A stretch of 48,617 bases of DNA from Chloroflexota bacterium (GTDB lineage Bacteria > Chloroflexota > Dehalococcoidia > Lucifugimonadales > UBA3495): NCBI GenBank assembly GCA_022573285.1, contig JACZUF010000023.1, positions 1 through 48,617 on the forward strand. The letters are read 5' to 3'. Below the pieces are notes generated by a model that worked only from the letters and a program-made list of their open reading frames with translations, had not been told where the DNA came from and made no database searches. This document shows positions 1-8,355 of the stretch, one piece after another (position 1 is the stretch's first letter; each line of letters starts with the position of its first letter). The translations under genes were made by a program, and so were the position numbers.

Positions 1-82
1 GCCTGATCGAGTTCCCAGCAGCCTGTAGCCGGGCAAGCTCACACCGCTCTTCAATGGTGATCTGCGTATATCGGTTTCCCAT
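1..82 (-). CDS. IS30-family transposase, N-terminal fragment (cut by window edge)
   Basis: The minus strand from ATG at 82 reads MGNRYTQITIEERCELARLQ and continues to the window edge. This matches the N-terminal helix-turn-helix region of IS30-family transposases, which bind the element's terminal repeats. Only about 27 residues are visible, so I cannot tell whether the gene is intact beyond the window. A CAACACC/GGTGTTG hairpin lies at 85-105, just upstream of the start. The call rests on recognising the EERCELARLQ-type motif; the catalytic DDE domain is not in the window. Confidence 0.7.
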   Translation of the reverse strand, partial: MGNRYTQITIEERCELARLQAAGNSIR

Positions 83-125
83 GACAACACCTTAACTTGG
101 TGTTGCACTTCGTTTGTGAACTTAG
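83..125. mobile_element. Putative terminal region of the IS30-like element
   Basis: Between the transposase start and the next unrelated sequence there is a CAACACC-ttaactt-GGTGTTG hairpin (85-105), followed by a GCACTTCGTTTGTGAA stretch. This is where the left end and terminal inverted repeat of an IS30 element should lie. The other end is outside the window, so the boundary near 125 is inferred. Confidence 0.4.
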
Positions 126-153
126 GGGACCCAGAGCGTCCGGCGGGTGGCAC

Positions 154-182
154 GTAGGGGCACGGCAATGCCGTGCCCCTAC
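154..182. repeat. GTAGGGGC palindrome, copy 1
   Basis: This is a nearly perfect 29-base palindrome: arm GTAGGGGCACGGCA, a single central base, then the complementary arm. Near-identical copies lie at 1717, 6104 and 45941, with looser relatives at 240, 14761, 14888, 37280 and 45527. All lie outside genes, as expected for a REP/MITE-like dispersed repeat. Confidence 0.85.
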
Positions 183-238
183 GCTTGCACAACACAAATT
201 CTGTTTTCAGATCGCCTTCCGCCAAAACCGTCACATTT

Positions 239-264
239 CGTAGGGGCGGGTCTGTGACCCGCCC
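239..264. repeat. GTAGGGGC palindrome family, GGGCGGGTC variant
   Basis: The same GTAGGGGC lead is followed by a hairpin with arms GGGCGGGTC and GACCCGCCC around a three-base loop. It lacks the closing CCCCTAC. I see no gene in 183-415 and nothing else recognisable there. Confidence 0.7.
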
Positions 265-415
265 TGCTTCATATCAGACAACGGCATCGACGGAGAATGG
301 TGGGCCATTCCGCAATTCGCGGAGGAATATCGACCATCGGAGATAACCTGATACCCCCTAGGGGCCACCGATTCCATCGGGACCGTGCCTCTACGCTGGA
401 TGGTCCATTTTTATC

Positions 416-1588
416 CTACCCTGAGGCTTGGTATTCCTTGATGGCTGGTATGACCTCTTGGGTCATGAGGTCGATACTGCGCATGGCGACCTTGTGGGAC
501 ATGGGCCCTTCCCGGCCCCACAGCACGATGTAGCCGGGGTCGATCAGGTCGATGATCTTCTTGAGCTTTTTGATGACCGTGCCGGGGGTGCCGGTGATGA
601 TCTGGCCGGTTGCTTGGGCTTCGTCGTAGGGCAGACTGGGTCCGCCGGGGGTGACGTTGGAGGCCGCGCGCCTGGCCGCTTCCCGGGACCCCTGGGCGGT
701 GGCCCTGGAGATATATCCGGGAGGCGCCTGCCAATGGCTCGGCGTTATCCCGAAGGAAGTCCCCAATTGCCAGTAGAAGTTCTTGCCCTCCTCGTAGGCC
801 TTCTCGTCCGAGTCGGCCACGTTGATCCTTATCGCGTACGCCCGGTGTTCGTCGGTGGGAGTCCATCCGTCGGCCTTGGCGGTCTCGTCGTAGAGGTCAT
901 AGATTTCCCGGAGCAGGTTCAGCGGCGGGGCCAAGGCCACGTAGGGATATTTGTGCTTCGCGGCCCAGATCACGGATTCAGAGGAGGCCACTCCCGGAAT
1001 CCAGATGGGTGGGTGGGGTTTTTGCAGAGGCAGAACCCATGGGTTCACCACCCGGTAGTGGTAATGCTTGCCCTCGTACCGGAAGGGGCCGGGGGTGGTC
1101 CAGGCCTTGATGATTAGGTCGTGGGCCTCGTCGAACCGCTCCCGGTTGTACACCGGGTTGGCGTTGGTGGCGATGCTTTCCTGGCCGATACCGCGGACGA
1201 AGCCGCAGATCACCCGGCCGCCGGAAAGGATGTCAATCATTGCGATCTCTTCGGCCACCCGCAGCGGGTTATCATGGATCGGCAGGACGTTGCCCAGGAA
1301 GGCGATCTTGCCCTTCTTGGTGATCCGGGCCAGCACCGACCCGATCACGTTCACCGACGGCATCATGCAAAGCGGGTTGTTGTGGTGCTCGTTGATCATG
1401 ACCCCGTCGAAGCCGGACTCGGTGCAGTATTGGAGCTCCTCGAAATACATCGAGTAGAGCTCCTGAGCTTTTTCCGGGCTGAAAAACTCATTGGGGAACA
1501 TCAGGTTGTTGTAGCCGAGCTTTCTGGCCTGTTCTTGCGGGTACGCCGTGTACCCCATCTCGGTGAAGAACAGCACTTCTCGTTCCAT
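416..1588 (-). CDS. Luciferase-like (LLM class) flavin-dependent oxidoreductase
   Basis: This 390-residue protein belongs to the bacterial luciferase-like monooxygenase family, TIM-barrel enzymes that use F420 or reduced FMN. Visible family marks are the N-terminal INEHH segment, the AEEIAMIDILSGGRV motif, and the HPPIWIPG segment before the second half. The frame stays open upstream to 1726, but ATG 1588 is preferred because GGAGG lies 6 bases before it and the upstream frame runs through a dispersed repeat. The gene is divergent from the acyl-CoA gene run starting at 1833. Substrate is unknown; alkane, dibenzothiophene or nitrilotriacetate-type monooxygenation and F420-dependent dehydrogenation are all found in this family. 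Confidence 0.9.
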   Translation of the reverse strand: MEREVLFFTEMGYTAYPQEQARKLGYNNLMFPNEFFSPEKAQELYSMYFEELQYCTESGFDGVMINEHHNNPLCMMPSVNVIGSVLARITKKGKIAFLGNVLPIHDNPLRVAEEIAMIDILSGGRVICGFVRGIGQESIATNANPVYNRERFDEAHDLIIKAWTTPGPFRYEGKHYHYRVVNPWVLPLQKPHPPIWIPGVASSESVIWAAKHKYPYVALAPPLNLLREIYDLYDETAKADGWTPTDEHRAYAIRINVADSDEKAYEEGKNFYWQLGTSFGITPSHWQAPPGYISRATAQGSREAARRAASNVTPGGPSLPYDEAQATGQIITGTPGTVIKKLKKIIDLIDPGYIVLWGREGPMSHKVAMRSIDLMTQEVIPAIKEYQASG

Positions 1589-1716
1589 GTGACGCCTCCA
1601 TGTCGCCGGGTTGAAAACTCCATCGAGGATTTGGGCCAGTATGAATTTACCTATCGATAGTGTCAACATGGCTTCGGATTCCGCCGGGAATGCCGCATGC
1701 CTGTGCTGAGTCGTAA

Positions 1717-1745
1717 GTAGGGGCACGGCAGTGCCGTGCCCCTAC
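1717..1745. repeat. GTAGGGGC palindrome, copy 2
   Basis: A perfect palindrome with the same arms as the copy at 154, differing only at the central base. It sits in the divergent intergenic region between the flavin oxidoreductase and the enoyl-CoA hydratase-like gene, where it may be transcribed from either side. Confidence 0.85.
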
Positions 1746-1832
1746 GTTTGTGGTGGAGACCCGGCAACTTGACAGGCCATTACCTTGGCAGCAGAATCAC
1801 CACCGACACAGTTCGGCCCTTTCTTCGTGGAG

Positions 1833-2648
1833 ATGACCTCAGTGGCCTACAACACCATACTGCTGGACAAGGCCGATCAGATCGCCCGGCTGACCCTGAA
1901 CCGTCCGGAGCGGTTGAACGCGCTGAACGAAGAGATGTTCGCCGAGCTCAACCATGCCCTGGACGACGTAGCCGGAGACGCCAGCCTGCGGGTGTTCGTG
2001 ATCACCGGGGCCGGCCGCGCGTTCTGCGCCTCCGCCGACATCAAAGACGAAAGCCGGGGCGGCGACCAACTGCTGGGGCACAAAGACCCCTACGAGACCT
2101 ACCAGTTCATCCGCGCCATGCCCCAGGGTGTCACCTCCAAGCTGCACAACCTGGCCATACCGACCATCGCCATGGTTAACGGACTGGCCATCGGCGACGG
2201 GTTCGACTGGGTGCTGGCCTGCGACATCAGGGTGGGCTGCGAGAACTCCCGGTTCATGAACGCCTTTCTTCAGATGGGCCTGGTCTCCAACACCGGGTCA
2301 ACCTGGCTCTACAACCGTGCCATGGGCATCAGCAAGGCCCTGGAACTCCTCTACACCGGAGACTGGTTGGAGGCGGAAGAAGCCAAAGAGTGCGGCGTGT
2401 TGGGCCATCTGGTCCCCGCCGAGAAACTGGAAGAGACCACCATGGATTTGGCGCGAAAGATCGCCGCCAAGCCGCCCATACCCAACCGGATGGTCAAGGG
2501 CATGATGTACCGCGGCCTCACCCAGACATTGGACGACCATTTGGCCGAGGCGGCTCAGGTGGAGGTGTTGACCCTCACCAGCCAAGACCACAAGGAAGCC
2601 CTGGCCGCCTTCCGGGAGAAACGCGCCCCCGTTTACAAGGGCGAGTAG
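1833..2648 (+). CDS. Enoyl-CoA hydratase/isomerase (crotonase) family protein
   Basis: A 271-residue crotonase-fold protein, the usual family length. It has the LNRPERLNALN motif near the N-terminus, the CASADIK segment of the first oxyanion-hole strand, and a NGLAIGDGFDWVLACDI region for CoA-thioester binding. The two glutamates of classical hydratase (rat Glu144 and Glu164) do not appear to be conserved: the regions read GDGFDW and FMNAFLQMG. Simple crotonyl-CoA hydration is therefore doubtful, and an isomerase, lyase or other crotonase activity is possible. ATG 1833 fits the family start; a TTG at 1785 would add 16 residues. It is the first gene of a plus-strand run ending at 7350. Confidence 0.88.
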   Translation: MTSVAYNTILLDKADQIARLTLNRPERLNALNEEMFAELNHALDDVAGDASLRVFVITGAGRAFCASADIKDESRGGDQLLGHKDPYETYQFIRAMPQGVTSKLHNLAIPTIAMVNGLAIGDGFDWVLACDIRVGCENSRFMNAFLQMGLVSNTGSTWLYNRAMGISKALELLYTGDWLEAEEAKECGVLGHLVPAEKLEETTMDLARKIAAKPPIPNRMVKGMMYRGLTQTLDDHLAEAAQVEVLTLTSQDHKEALAAFREKRAPVYKGE

Positions 2649-2711
2649 ACCTTCTCTAATTCAGGCATAACCGGGACAATCACCCTCTGCGGAGGGAAGC
2701 AAGGAACTGCC

Positions 2712-3209
2712 GTGGCCAGCCTTCTCGAACGATTGAAAAAGACCGTGGGTCAAGAGATCGTCCTTCAGGCCCCCGACGAGATGGGCCGCTCTTCGTTGCG
2801 CCAATACGCCCTGGCCATCGGCGACTTCAACCCGCTCTATTCCGACCGCGATTTCGCTCAAGCTCACGGACTGCGCGATGTTATGGCGCCCCCCACCCTG
2901 ATCTGCGACACCTGGCAGTACGTGGACAGCGACATGGACGACCGGGGCGACCTTTTGGGCTGGGGGCCCATCCGCGAGTTGGACGGTCTTCGGGCCGGCA
3001 ACGAATACGAGTTCTTCCAGCCCGTCCATCCCGATGACGTGATCACCGCCCACTGGACGGTCAAGGACGTTTACGAGCGCACCGGGCGATCAGGTTCCCT
3101 CATCTTCCAGGTGATTGAGACGACGTTCTACAACCAGCGTGAAGAGCTGTTGGCCCGGAACACCGAGACCATGTTCTACCGGCCGCCGGAAACCATTAAT
3201 GAGGAATAG
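2712..3209 (+). CDS. MaoC/FAS1-like dehydratase, N-terminal-type subunit
   Basis: A 165-residue single hot-dog protein resembling the MaoC N-terminal (FAS1-like dehydratase) domain. The substrate-binding stretch AIGDFNPLYSD is present, but tyrosine (residue 43) occupies the place of the catalytic histidine five residues after Asp38. This is the pattern of the non-catalytic partner in split hydratases such as mycobacterial HadA with HadB. The GTG start at 2712 is preceded by AAGGA five bases upstream. The next gene begins one base after the stop and encodes the complementary catalytic-type domain, so a heterodimeric (R)-specific enoyl-thioester hydratase is likely. That pairing is inference. 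Confidence 0.85.
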   Translation: MASLLERLKKTVGQEIVLQAPDEMGRSSLRQYALAIGDFNPLYSDRDFAQAHGLRDVMAPPTLICDTWQYVDSDMDDRGDLLGWGPIRELDGLRAGNEYEFFQPVHPDDVITAHWTVKDVYERTGRSGSLIFQVIETTFYNQREELLARNTETMFYRPPETINEE

Positions 3210-3210
3210 G

Positions 3211-3654
3211 GTGGCCGCCGAGGTACGCTACTTCGAGGACGTGACGTCCGGCGATGAGCTGACGCCCCTGGTCAAGGAGATCAGCATAGCCCGGATGATG
3301 GCCTACGGAGCCGCGACCTGGGACTTTATCCGAATCCACTACGACGCCGACTATGCCAGGGAGTTGGGTTTCGATGGTCCTTTCGTCGACGGCCAGATGC
3401 TGGGCGGGTTCCTGGCCCAACACGTCCAGGACTGGGCCGGGCCGGGAGCGTTTGTGCGGAAACTCGCTTTCCGCAACCGGGTCATGGCCTATCCGGGCGA
3501 CTCTCTCACCTGCCGCGGCGTGGTCACCGGCGTCTCGATAAAAGAAGAGGGCGGCATGGTCGAGTGCGGTCTCTGGGTCGAGAACCAACGGGGCGAAAAA
3601 GTTGTGGAGCCGGCCAGCGCATTGGTGCGGTTCCCCCTCCGCGCAGGCAGTTAG
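3211..3654 (+). CDS. MaoC-like hydratase, catalytic-type subunit
   Basis: A 147-residue hot-dog protein of the MaoC/PhaJ type. The hydratase motif is intact: Asp38 and His43 lie in WDFIRIHYD with the D-x4-H spacing seen in (R)-specific enoyl-CoA hydratases. GTG 3211 is chosen because GAGGA lies five bases upstream; an in-frame ATG at 3199 overlaps the previous gene. With the preceding subunit, which lacks the histidine, it probably forms a two-subunit hydratase acting on CoA thioesters. The CoA-transferase gene follows after four bases, so co-transcription is very likely. Confidence 0.87.
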   Translation: MAAEVRYFEDVTSGDELTPLVKEISIARMMAYGAATWDFIRIHYDADYARELGFDGPFVDGQMLGGFLAQHVQDWAGPGAFVRKLAFRNRVMAYPGDSLTCRGVVTGVSIKEEGGMVECGLWVENQRGEKVVEPASALVRFPLRAGS

Positions 3655-3658
3655 CGGC

Positions 3659-4873
3659 ATGCTTCGGGAGGGCGCTCTATCGGGTCTTAAAGTTTTGGAG
3701 CTGACTGACCAGGTGGCGGGGTCCTTCTGCGCCCGGCTGCTGGGCGACGCCGGCGCCGATGTGGTGAAGGTCGAACCACCGGAAGGGGACCGCTACCGCA
3801 GGAACGGCCCCTATCCCGGCGGCGTACCCGACCCCGATTGGAGCGGTCTGTTCCTTTATCTGAACTCCAACAAGCGCGCGGTGTCCCTGGATATCGGGTC
3901 AACCGGGGGCCGGGCCGCTTTTCTGGACCTAGCGGCGGCCACCGATTTTCTGGTGCTGGGGCAGAACAGTTCGGAGATCGAGCGTCTGGGCCTGCGCCGG
4001 GAGCAGTTGTCACATAACAATCCCGGACTGATCGTAATTGCCATCACGCCCTTCGGGCTGAGGGGGCCCAACAGCTCCTATCTGGGTGACGAGTTGATCG
4101 CCATCAGCGCCGGAGGCATGGCCTACGCCACCCCCGGCATACCGGACGGCGTGCGGGACCCGGCTTCGGAACCGCCGCTCCGGTCCAACACCCACATGGC
4201 CGGCTATTTGGCGGGGGTCCAGGCAGCGGTGGCCGGGGTCGCCGCTCTTCTATCCCGGACGATTCAAGGCGCGGGCTGCGAGATCGACCTCAGCATGCAG
4301 GAGGCGGTGGCCGCGGTTATGCCCTTCGAATTGGCCCATGCTTCCTACCACGAGGCCAAGGGCCGCAAACCTGGGGTGTTTGGGCTGATGCCCAACGCTT
4401 ATCTGCCCTGTAAAGACGGGTACGTGGTGGTCATGGCGGTGATGGAGGCCCACTGGCGCAACCTGATGGACCTGGCGGGAAACCCGGACTGGGCCGGTCT
4501 GGAGGTGTTCTCCTCTGGGGTTGAACGCGCCCGGAACTGGGACGCCCTGGAACCCCTGCTTCTGGGGTGGACCATGGACCACACCGGCGCCGAGATCGCC
4601 CAACTGGCCCAGGACCGGGGCATACCCTGCTTCCCAGCCTACACCGTGGGCCAGATGGTGGACTCGGCCCATGTGACCGAGCGCGGTTTCATGGTGGACA
4701 TGGAGGGGCCCGGTGGGCGGAAGTTCAAGCTGCCCGGCTACCCGGTCCGCTTGGAGCGCACTCCCTGGCGCCTCTTCCGCCCGGCCCCAAAGTTGGGTGA
4801 GCACACCTTTGAAGTGTTGGGCGAGTGGTTGGGTTATTCGGCGGACCAACTCTCCTCAGTGGGGGCAAGATGA
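3659..4873 (+). CDS. CaiB/BaiF (class III) CoA-transferase family protein, subunit lacking the catalytic Asp
   Basis: This 404-residue protein has the class III fold signature, including LLGDAGADVVKVEPPEGDRYR near the N-terminus. These enzymes move CoA between carboxylic acids through an aspartyl-CoA anhydride. Counting back from the conserved LLSR/LHHR position, glycine 182 occupies the place of the catalytic aspartate (family usually IADLTAG or GDSNTG). It is therefore probably a structural or regulatory subunit. It overlaps the next gene, a paralogue that keeps the aspartate, by four bases (ATGA). Heteromeric class III transferases such as benzylsuccinate CoA-transferase BbsEF give a precedent. 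The start is ATG 3659, four bases after the upstream stop. Confidence 0.88.
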   Translation: MLREGALSGLKVLELTDQVAGSFCARLLGDAGADVVKVEPPEGDRYRRNGPYPGGVPDPDWSGLFLYLNSNKRAVSLDIGSTGGRAAFLDLAAATDFLVLGQNSSEIERLGLRREQLSHNNPGLIVIAITPFGLRGPNSSYLGDELIAISAGGMAYATPGIPDGVRDPASEPPLRSNTHMAGYLAGVQAAVAGVAALLSRTIQGAGCEIDLSMQEAVAAVMPFELAHASYHEAKGRKPGVFGLMPNAYLPCKDGYVVVMAVMEAHWRNLMDLAGNPDWAGLEVFSSGVERARNWDALEPLLLGWTMDHTGAEIAQLAQDRGIPCFPAYTVGQMVDSAHVTERGFMVDMEGPGGRKFKLPGYPVRLERTPWRLFRPAPKLGEHTFEVLGEWLGYSADQLSSVGAR

Positions 4874-6081
4874 CCACGCTGCCACTGCGGGGAGTACGGA
4901 TCGCCGACTTCGGTCAGATTATCGCCATTCCCTATACCGCCCAGATGTTGGCCTGGCTGGGGGCCGAGGTGATCCTGATCGAGACCGAACAGCGGCTGAC
5001 GACGCGGATCTGGCCGCCGTTCGCCGAGGCCGAGCCGGGGGTCAACCGCAGCGGCGGGTTCAACATGGTCAACTCCAGCAAGATGAGCTGCACCCTGAAT
5101 CTCAGGGAGCCCGAGGGCGTGGACCTGGCCAAGCGCATAATCTCGGTGAGCGACGTGGTGTTGGAGAACTATTCCAGCGGCACCATGGAGCGCATGGGTC
5201 TGGGTTATCAGGACGTGCGGAGCGTAAGGCCCGACGTGGTCTACCTGTCGTTGGGGGCCTTTGGCCGCACCGGCCCCATGAAAGACCTGGTCGGTTTTCA
5301 CAGCGTCATCAATCTGTTCAGCGGCTTAGCGTCGGTGACCGGCCACCGGGGCTCTCACCCGCGGATCATGGGCGGGCTATTTCCCGACGCCTTCAGCGGC
5401 TGCTACTGCGTGCTGGCCCTACTGGAAGCCCTGCACCACCGAGCTAAAACCGGAGAGGGGCAGTACATAGAGGTCGCAATGACCGAGGCCCTGGCCACCA
5501 TTCTGCCCGAGGCGGTGATGGAATACACCCTGGACGGCACGGAGCCGGAGCGGGTGGGCAACCGGCACAAAGACAAGGCGCCCCACAATGTGTTCCGTTG
5601 CCAGGGCGACGAGAAATGGGTGGCGATCTCGGTGGAGAACGACGCCCAATTCCAGGCCCTAGCCCAGGCTGCCGGTAGCCCCGGATGGGCGGAGGACCCC
5701 AGGTTCGCCACGATTGAAGCCCGGCTGGAGCACCAAGACGAGCTGGAACCGCTGGTCCAACGGTGGACCGGGCCGCTCCAAGTGCAGGACGTGGTTGAGA
5801 AACTGCAGGGTGTGGGAGTGCCCGCCGGACCCGTCTTGGACTCGGCCCAGGTCTTGGCCGATCCGCACATGGTCGAGAGGGGCTTCGTGCAGTCGCCGGA
5901 CCACGCCGAGGTGGGGCCCCGGCCCATGGGCGCCTTTGCCTGGGGAGTGGACGGCGGCCGGCCCGGCGTTGCCCGGAGCGCGCCGCTCTTGGGGGAGCAC
6001 AACCGGCAGGTGATTCAGGACCTGCTCCAGGTCCCGGACCATGAGTTTAAGCGGCTGACCGAGAGCGGAGTTATCGGCTAG
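4870..6081 (+). CDS. CaiB/BaiF (class III) CoA-transferase family protein, catalytic subunit
   Basis: A 403-residue class III CoA-transferase. Asp173 in the FPDAFSG segment sits at the family's catalytic aspartate position, 17 residues before the LHHR segment; the KTGEGQYIEVAM region that follows is also typical. The start overlaps the upstream stop in an ATGA arrangement, which implies translational coupling and roughly equal amounts of the two subunits. Substrate cannot be read from sequence. The neighbouring crotonase and MaoC genes suggest an organic acid that is activated to its CoA ester and then hydrated. Confidence 0.92.
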   Translation: MTTLPLRGVRIADFGQIIAIPYTAQMLAWLGAEVILIETEQRLTTRIWPPFAEAEPGVNRSGGFNMVNSSKMSCTLNLREPEGVDLAKRIISVSDVVLENYSSGTMERMGLGYQDVRSVRPDVVYLSLGAFGRTGPMKDLVGFHSVINLFSGLASVTGHRGSHPRIMGGLFPDAFSGCYCVLALLEALHHRAKTGEGQYIEVAMTEALATILPEAVMEYTLDGTEPERVGNRHKDKAPHNVFRCQGDEKWVAISVENDAQFQALAQAAGSPGWAEDPRFATIEARLEHQDELEPLVQRWTGPLQVQDVVEKLQGVGVPAGPVLDSAQVLADPHMVERGFVQSPDHAEVGPRPMGAFAWGVDGGRPGVARSAPLLGEHNRQVIQDLLQVPDHEFKRLTESGVIG

Positions 6082-6103
6082 CCGGATGTCATTCAACATA
6101 AAC

Positions 6104-6132
6104 GTAGGGGCGTGGCAATGCCGCGCCCCTAC
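6104..6132. repeat. GTAGGGGC palindrome, copy 3
   Basis: The same 29-base palindrome with substitutions in the inner arms (GTAGGGGCGTGGCA and its near-complement). It lies 12 bases before the start of the RidA-type gene, so the folded RNA would sit just upstream of that ribosome-binding site and could affect its translation or separate it from the operon. Confidence 0.8.
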
Positions 6133-6144
6133 GCCGGAGAAGAG

Positions 6145-7350
6145 ATGAGCAAGAACATCATAGAAGTTGACCCGGCCAAATTTCCCTGGTTGGACCTGGA
6201 CCGGTACACCTTCTGCATGGGGGCCGAGAACGCCGGCATCCTCTACCTATCGGGGCAGACCGCCAGCGAGTACGACCCGGAGTTGGGACGGGTCGTCTGC
6301 AAGGGAGACCTGCTGGACCAGACCAGGGTGATCTACGAGAAGCTGGCCGTGGTGCTGGAGGCGGCGGGGATGGGCTTCCAGAACGTGGTGCAGACGGTGG
6401 ACTACATCGACGCCACGGCGTTGCCGCTGTACCGCCAGACCGGCGCCATACGGAAGCAGTATTTGGGGGACACTCCAGTGGGGGCGACTGGAATCTGCGT
6501 GGAACGGCTGCTGCGGCCCGACGCTTTCATCGAAGTAAGCATGGTGGCGATGAAGGGTGAGAAGAAGCCCATCAACCCCGGATGGGACCGGTACGGCCAG
6601 CTTACCTACGTGCCGGCGGTGGAGGTTGATAACATCGTCTGGACCTCCGGGTTCCTCGGCAGCGAAACGGTGGACGGCCAGGCCCATTACCCCCAGGACA
6701 CGGCCCGGCAGGTGGAGCTGACCTACGGCATCATCGGCGAGGTGCTGGCGGCCGCCGGGGCCGGCCCGGAGGACGTGGTCAAGACCCTGGACTACATCTC
6801 ACCCCAATCTCTCCTCCAATACCCCAACACGGCCGAGGTGCGGCGTGGGTTTTTCGGGAGCCGGTTTCCGGCATCGACGAGCATACCGGTCAACCGGCTG
6901 CTGCGGCCCGACGGCCACGTGGAGATCGAAGTGGTGGCGGTGAAAGGCGGGACCAGGGAGGAGATACGGGTGCCCGAATGGGAGCAGAACTACGGCGGTC
7001 TCACCCAAAATGCAGGCGTGAAGAAGGGACGGTTGCTCCAGATATCCGGACAGTCTTCGCTCGACCACGCCACCGGGGCCACGGTCGGCGGATACGATAT
7101 CGTCGCCCAGTCCGAGCAGGCCTACCGCAACATCGCCCGGATCATGGACGAGGGAGGCTATTCCATGGACGACATCGTCAACACCATCGAATGGGTCGCC
7201 CCCAACGGAATGATGGACTACCGGAAAGTGGGAGAGGTGCGGCGCAAATACTTCGGCGACCGGTTCCCGTCGGCCACCGGGGTATCCATGCACCAGATAT
7301 TGGGCCGGCCGGAGCAGTTGATCGAGGTCACGGCAGTGGCGGTGGTGTAG
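6145..7350 (+). CDS. Triple-domain RidA (YjgF/YER057c/UK114) family protein
   Basis: This 401-residue protein carries three RidA domains in tandem, roughly residues 30-140, 150-265 and 280-401; a standard RidA is about 130 residues and works as a homotrimer. Each unit repeats the order SGQ/SGF, a long helix, a DVV-T-DYI strand, then a C-terminal RLLRP segment. Domains 1 and 2 keep the arginine that contacts the imine or carboxylate substrate (RLLRPD). Domain 3 reads HQILGRPE, so that arginine may be lost. RidA proteins deaminate reactive enamines and imines or act as hydrolases. ATG 6145 follows GGAGAAGAG. It could protect the preceding CoA pathway from reactive intermediates, which is inference. 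Confidence 0.87.
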   Translation: MSKNIIEVDPAKFPWLDLDRYTFCMGAENAGILYLSGQTASEYDPELGRVVCKGDLLDQTRVIYEKLAVVLEAAGMGFQNVVQTVDYIDATALPLYRQTGAIRKQYLGDTPVGATGICVERLLRPDAFIEVSMVAMKGEKKPINPGWDRYGQLTYVPAVEVDNIVWTSGFLGSETVDGQAHYPQDTARQVELTYGIIGEVLAAAGAGPEDVVKTLDYISPQSLLQYPNTAEVRRGFFGSRFPASTSIPVNRLLRPDGHVEIEVVAVKGGTREEIRVPEWEQNYGGLTQNAGVKKGRLLQISGQSSLDHATGATVGGYDIVAQSEQAYRNIARIMDEGGYSMDDIVNTIEWVAPNGMMDYRKVGEVRRKYFGDRFPSATGVSMHQILGRPEQLIEVTAVAVV

Positions 7351-7398
7351 CCAGCGAAGCCGGAGTTCTCGGCTTTGCCGGGTGGGCGGTGTACCCCA

Positions 7399-8355
7399 CT
7401 ACAGGTACCGGTTTATCCCGCTGAGAAGGCTATAGCACGTCTCCAGCGTCGGGGCCGGGATACCTAGTTGGCGTGCCTCTGCGACCGCGTATCCCAACGT
7501 CTCGTCGATCTCCAACCGCCGCCCATGTGTTAGGTCTTGGAGAGCAGACATCCGGTGGTCGGGTGAATTTGCTTCAAATATTGCGCCGAGTTCCTTCAGC
7601 GCCGAGACGGCCTCTTCTTCTGACCCGCTCACTACGGCTTTTACTGGGAACGGCCCACTGTTTTCCAGGGGTATCCTCCGTCGGGCGGCCACCGCCGCAA
7701 CCTCGCGCATGACTCGTGCGCAAATTAAAGCAGAGTCGGGGTCAGACCAAAATCTGTGGGATTCTTGCCGGGTAAGAATAGCCACCACGGTTGCCCCTGC
7801 CCAGGCGACGAATTTTGACCATTGGAGCGTCCGAATGTTGGCGGCGGCTTCGGCATTTATCCCGGAATTCTGCAGCATCGTAGATAGGTTTTGGACCCGC
7901 TCCGACAATCCCTCCGGCAACTCGCCAATATAAAACCCGGCGTTGACGGTGAACCGCACATCGCCGGTTGGCAACATCTCGCCACTGAAAAATGCCATTG
8001 ATCCCACGGTATTGGCTTCACCAAAAACCTCGGCCAATTGTTCATTGACTTTGACTCCGTTTTGTACGGATATCACACTGGAAAATTTGACGTGGGCCAC
8101 GCTGGAAATCGCTACATCCATGTCATAAGTTTTAACTGCCACAATCAATACATCGGCATCGGAGAGTTCTTTCGGGTCTGTCGTGATGGGACATGACGCG
8201 TTGAACTCGGCCACTCCCGTGATGGTGATCCCGTTTTGCCTCAGGTAGTTGGCCCTATCCCCACGCGCAATAAGAGCTACTTCTTCTCCGGCCCTAGCCA
8301 AGTGACCGGCCAAGATAGAACCAAGGGCTCCTGCTCCCAAAACAACAACTTTCAT
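7399..8355 (-). CDS. Ketopantoate reductase (PanE/ApbA) family protein
   Basis: A 318-residue NADP-binding reductase. The N-terminal Rossmann motif MKVVVLGAGALGSILAGHLA and the VAVKTYDMD strand are typical. The active-site lysine appears in the WSKFVAWAG segment, but the asparagines that follow it in E. coli PanE (K-x3-N-x3-N) are tryptophan and threonine here. The substrate may therefore not be ketopantoate, and no pantothenate gene is nearby. GGAGGG lies ten bases before ATG 8355. The gene looks somewhat richer in A+T than its neighbours. It faces the RidA gene convergently. Confidence 0.85.
   Translation of the reverse strand: MKVVVLGAGALGSILAGHLARAGEEVALIARGDRANYLRQNGITITGVAEFNASCPITTDPKELSDADVLIVAVKTYDMDVAISSVAHVKFSSVISVQNGVKVNEQLAEVFGEANTVGSMAFFSGEMLPTGDVRFTVNAGFYIGELPEGLSERVQNLSTMLQNSGINAEAAANIRTLQWSKFVAWAGATVVAILTRQESHRFWSDPDSALICARVMREVAAVAARRRIPLENSGPFPVKAVVSGSEEEAVSALKELGAIFEANSPDHRMSALQDLTHGRRLEIDETLGYAVAEARQLGIPAPTLETCYSLLSGINRYL

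Noticed and set aside
154..264. CRISPR-like repeat array
   Set aside because: The repeats are palindromic, dispersed singly over the window and lack regular spacers or nearby cas genes.
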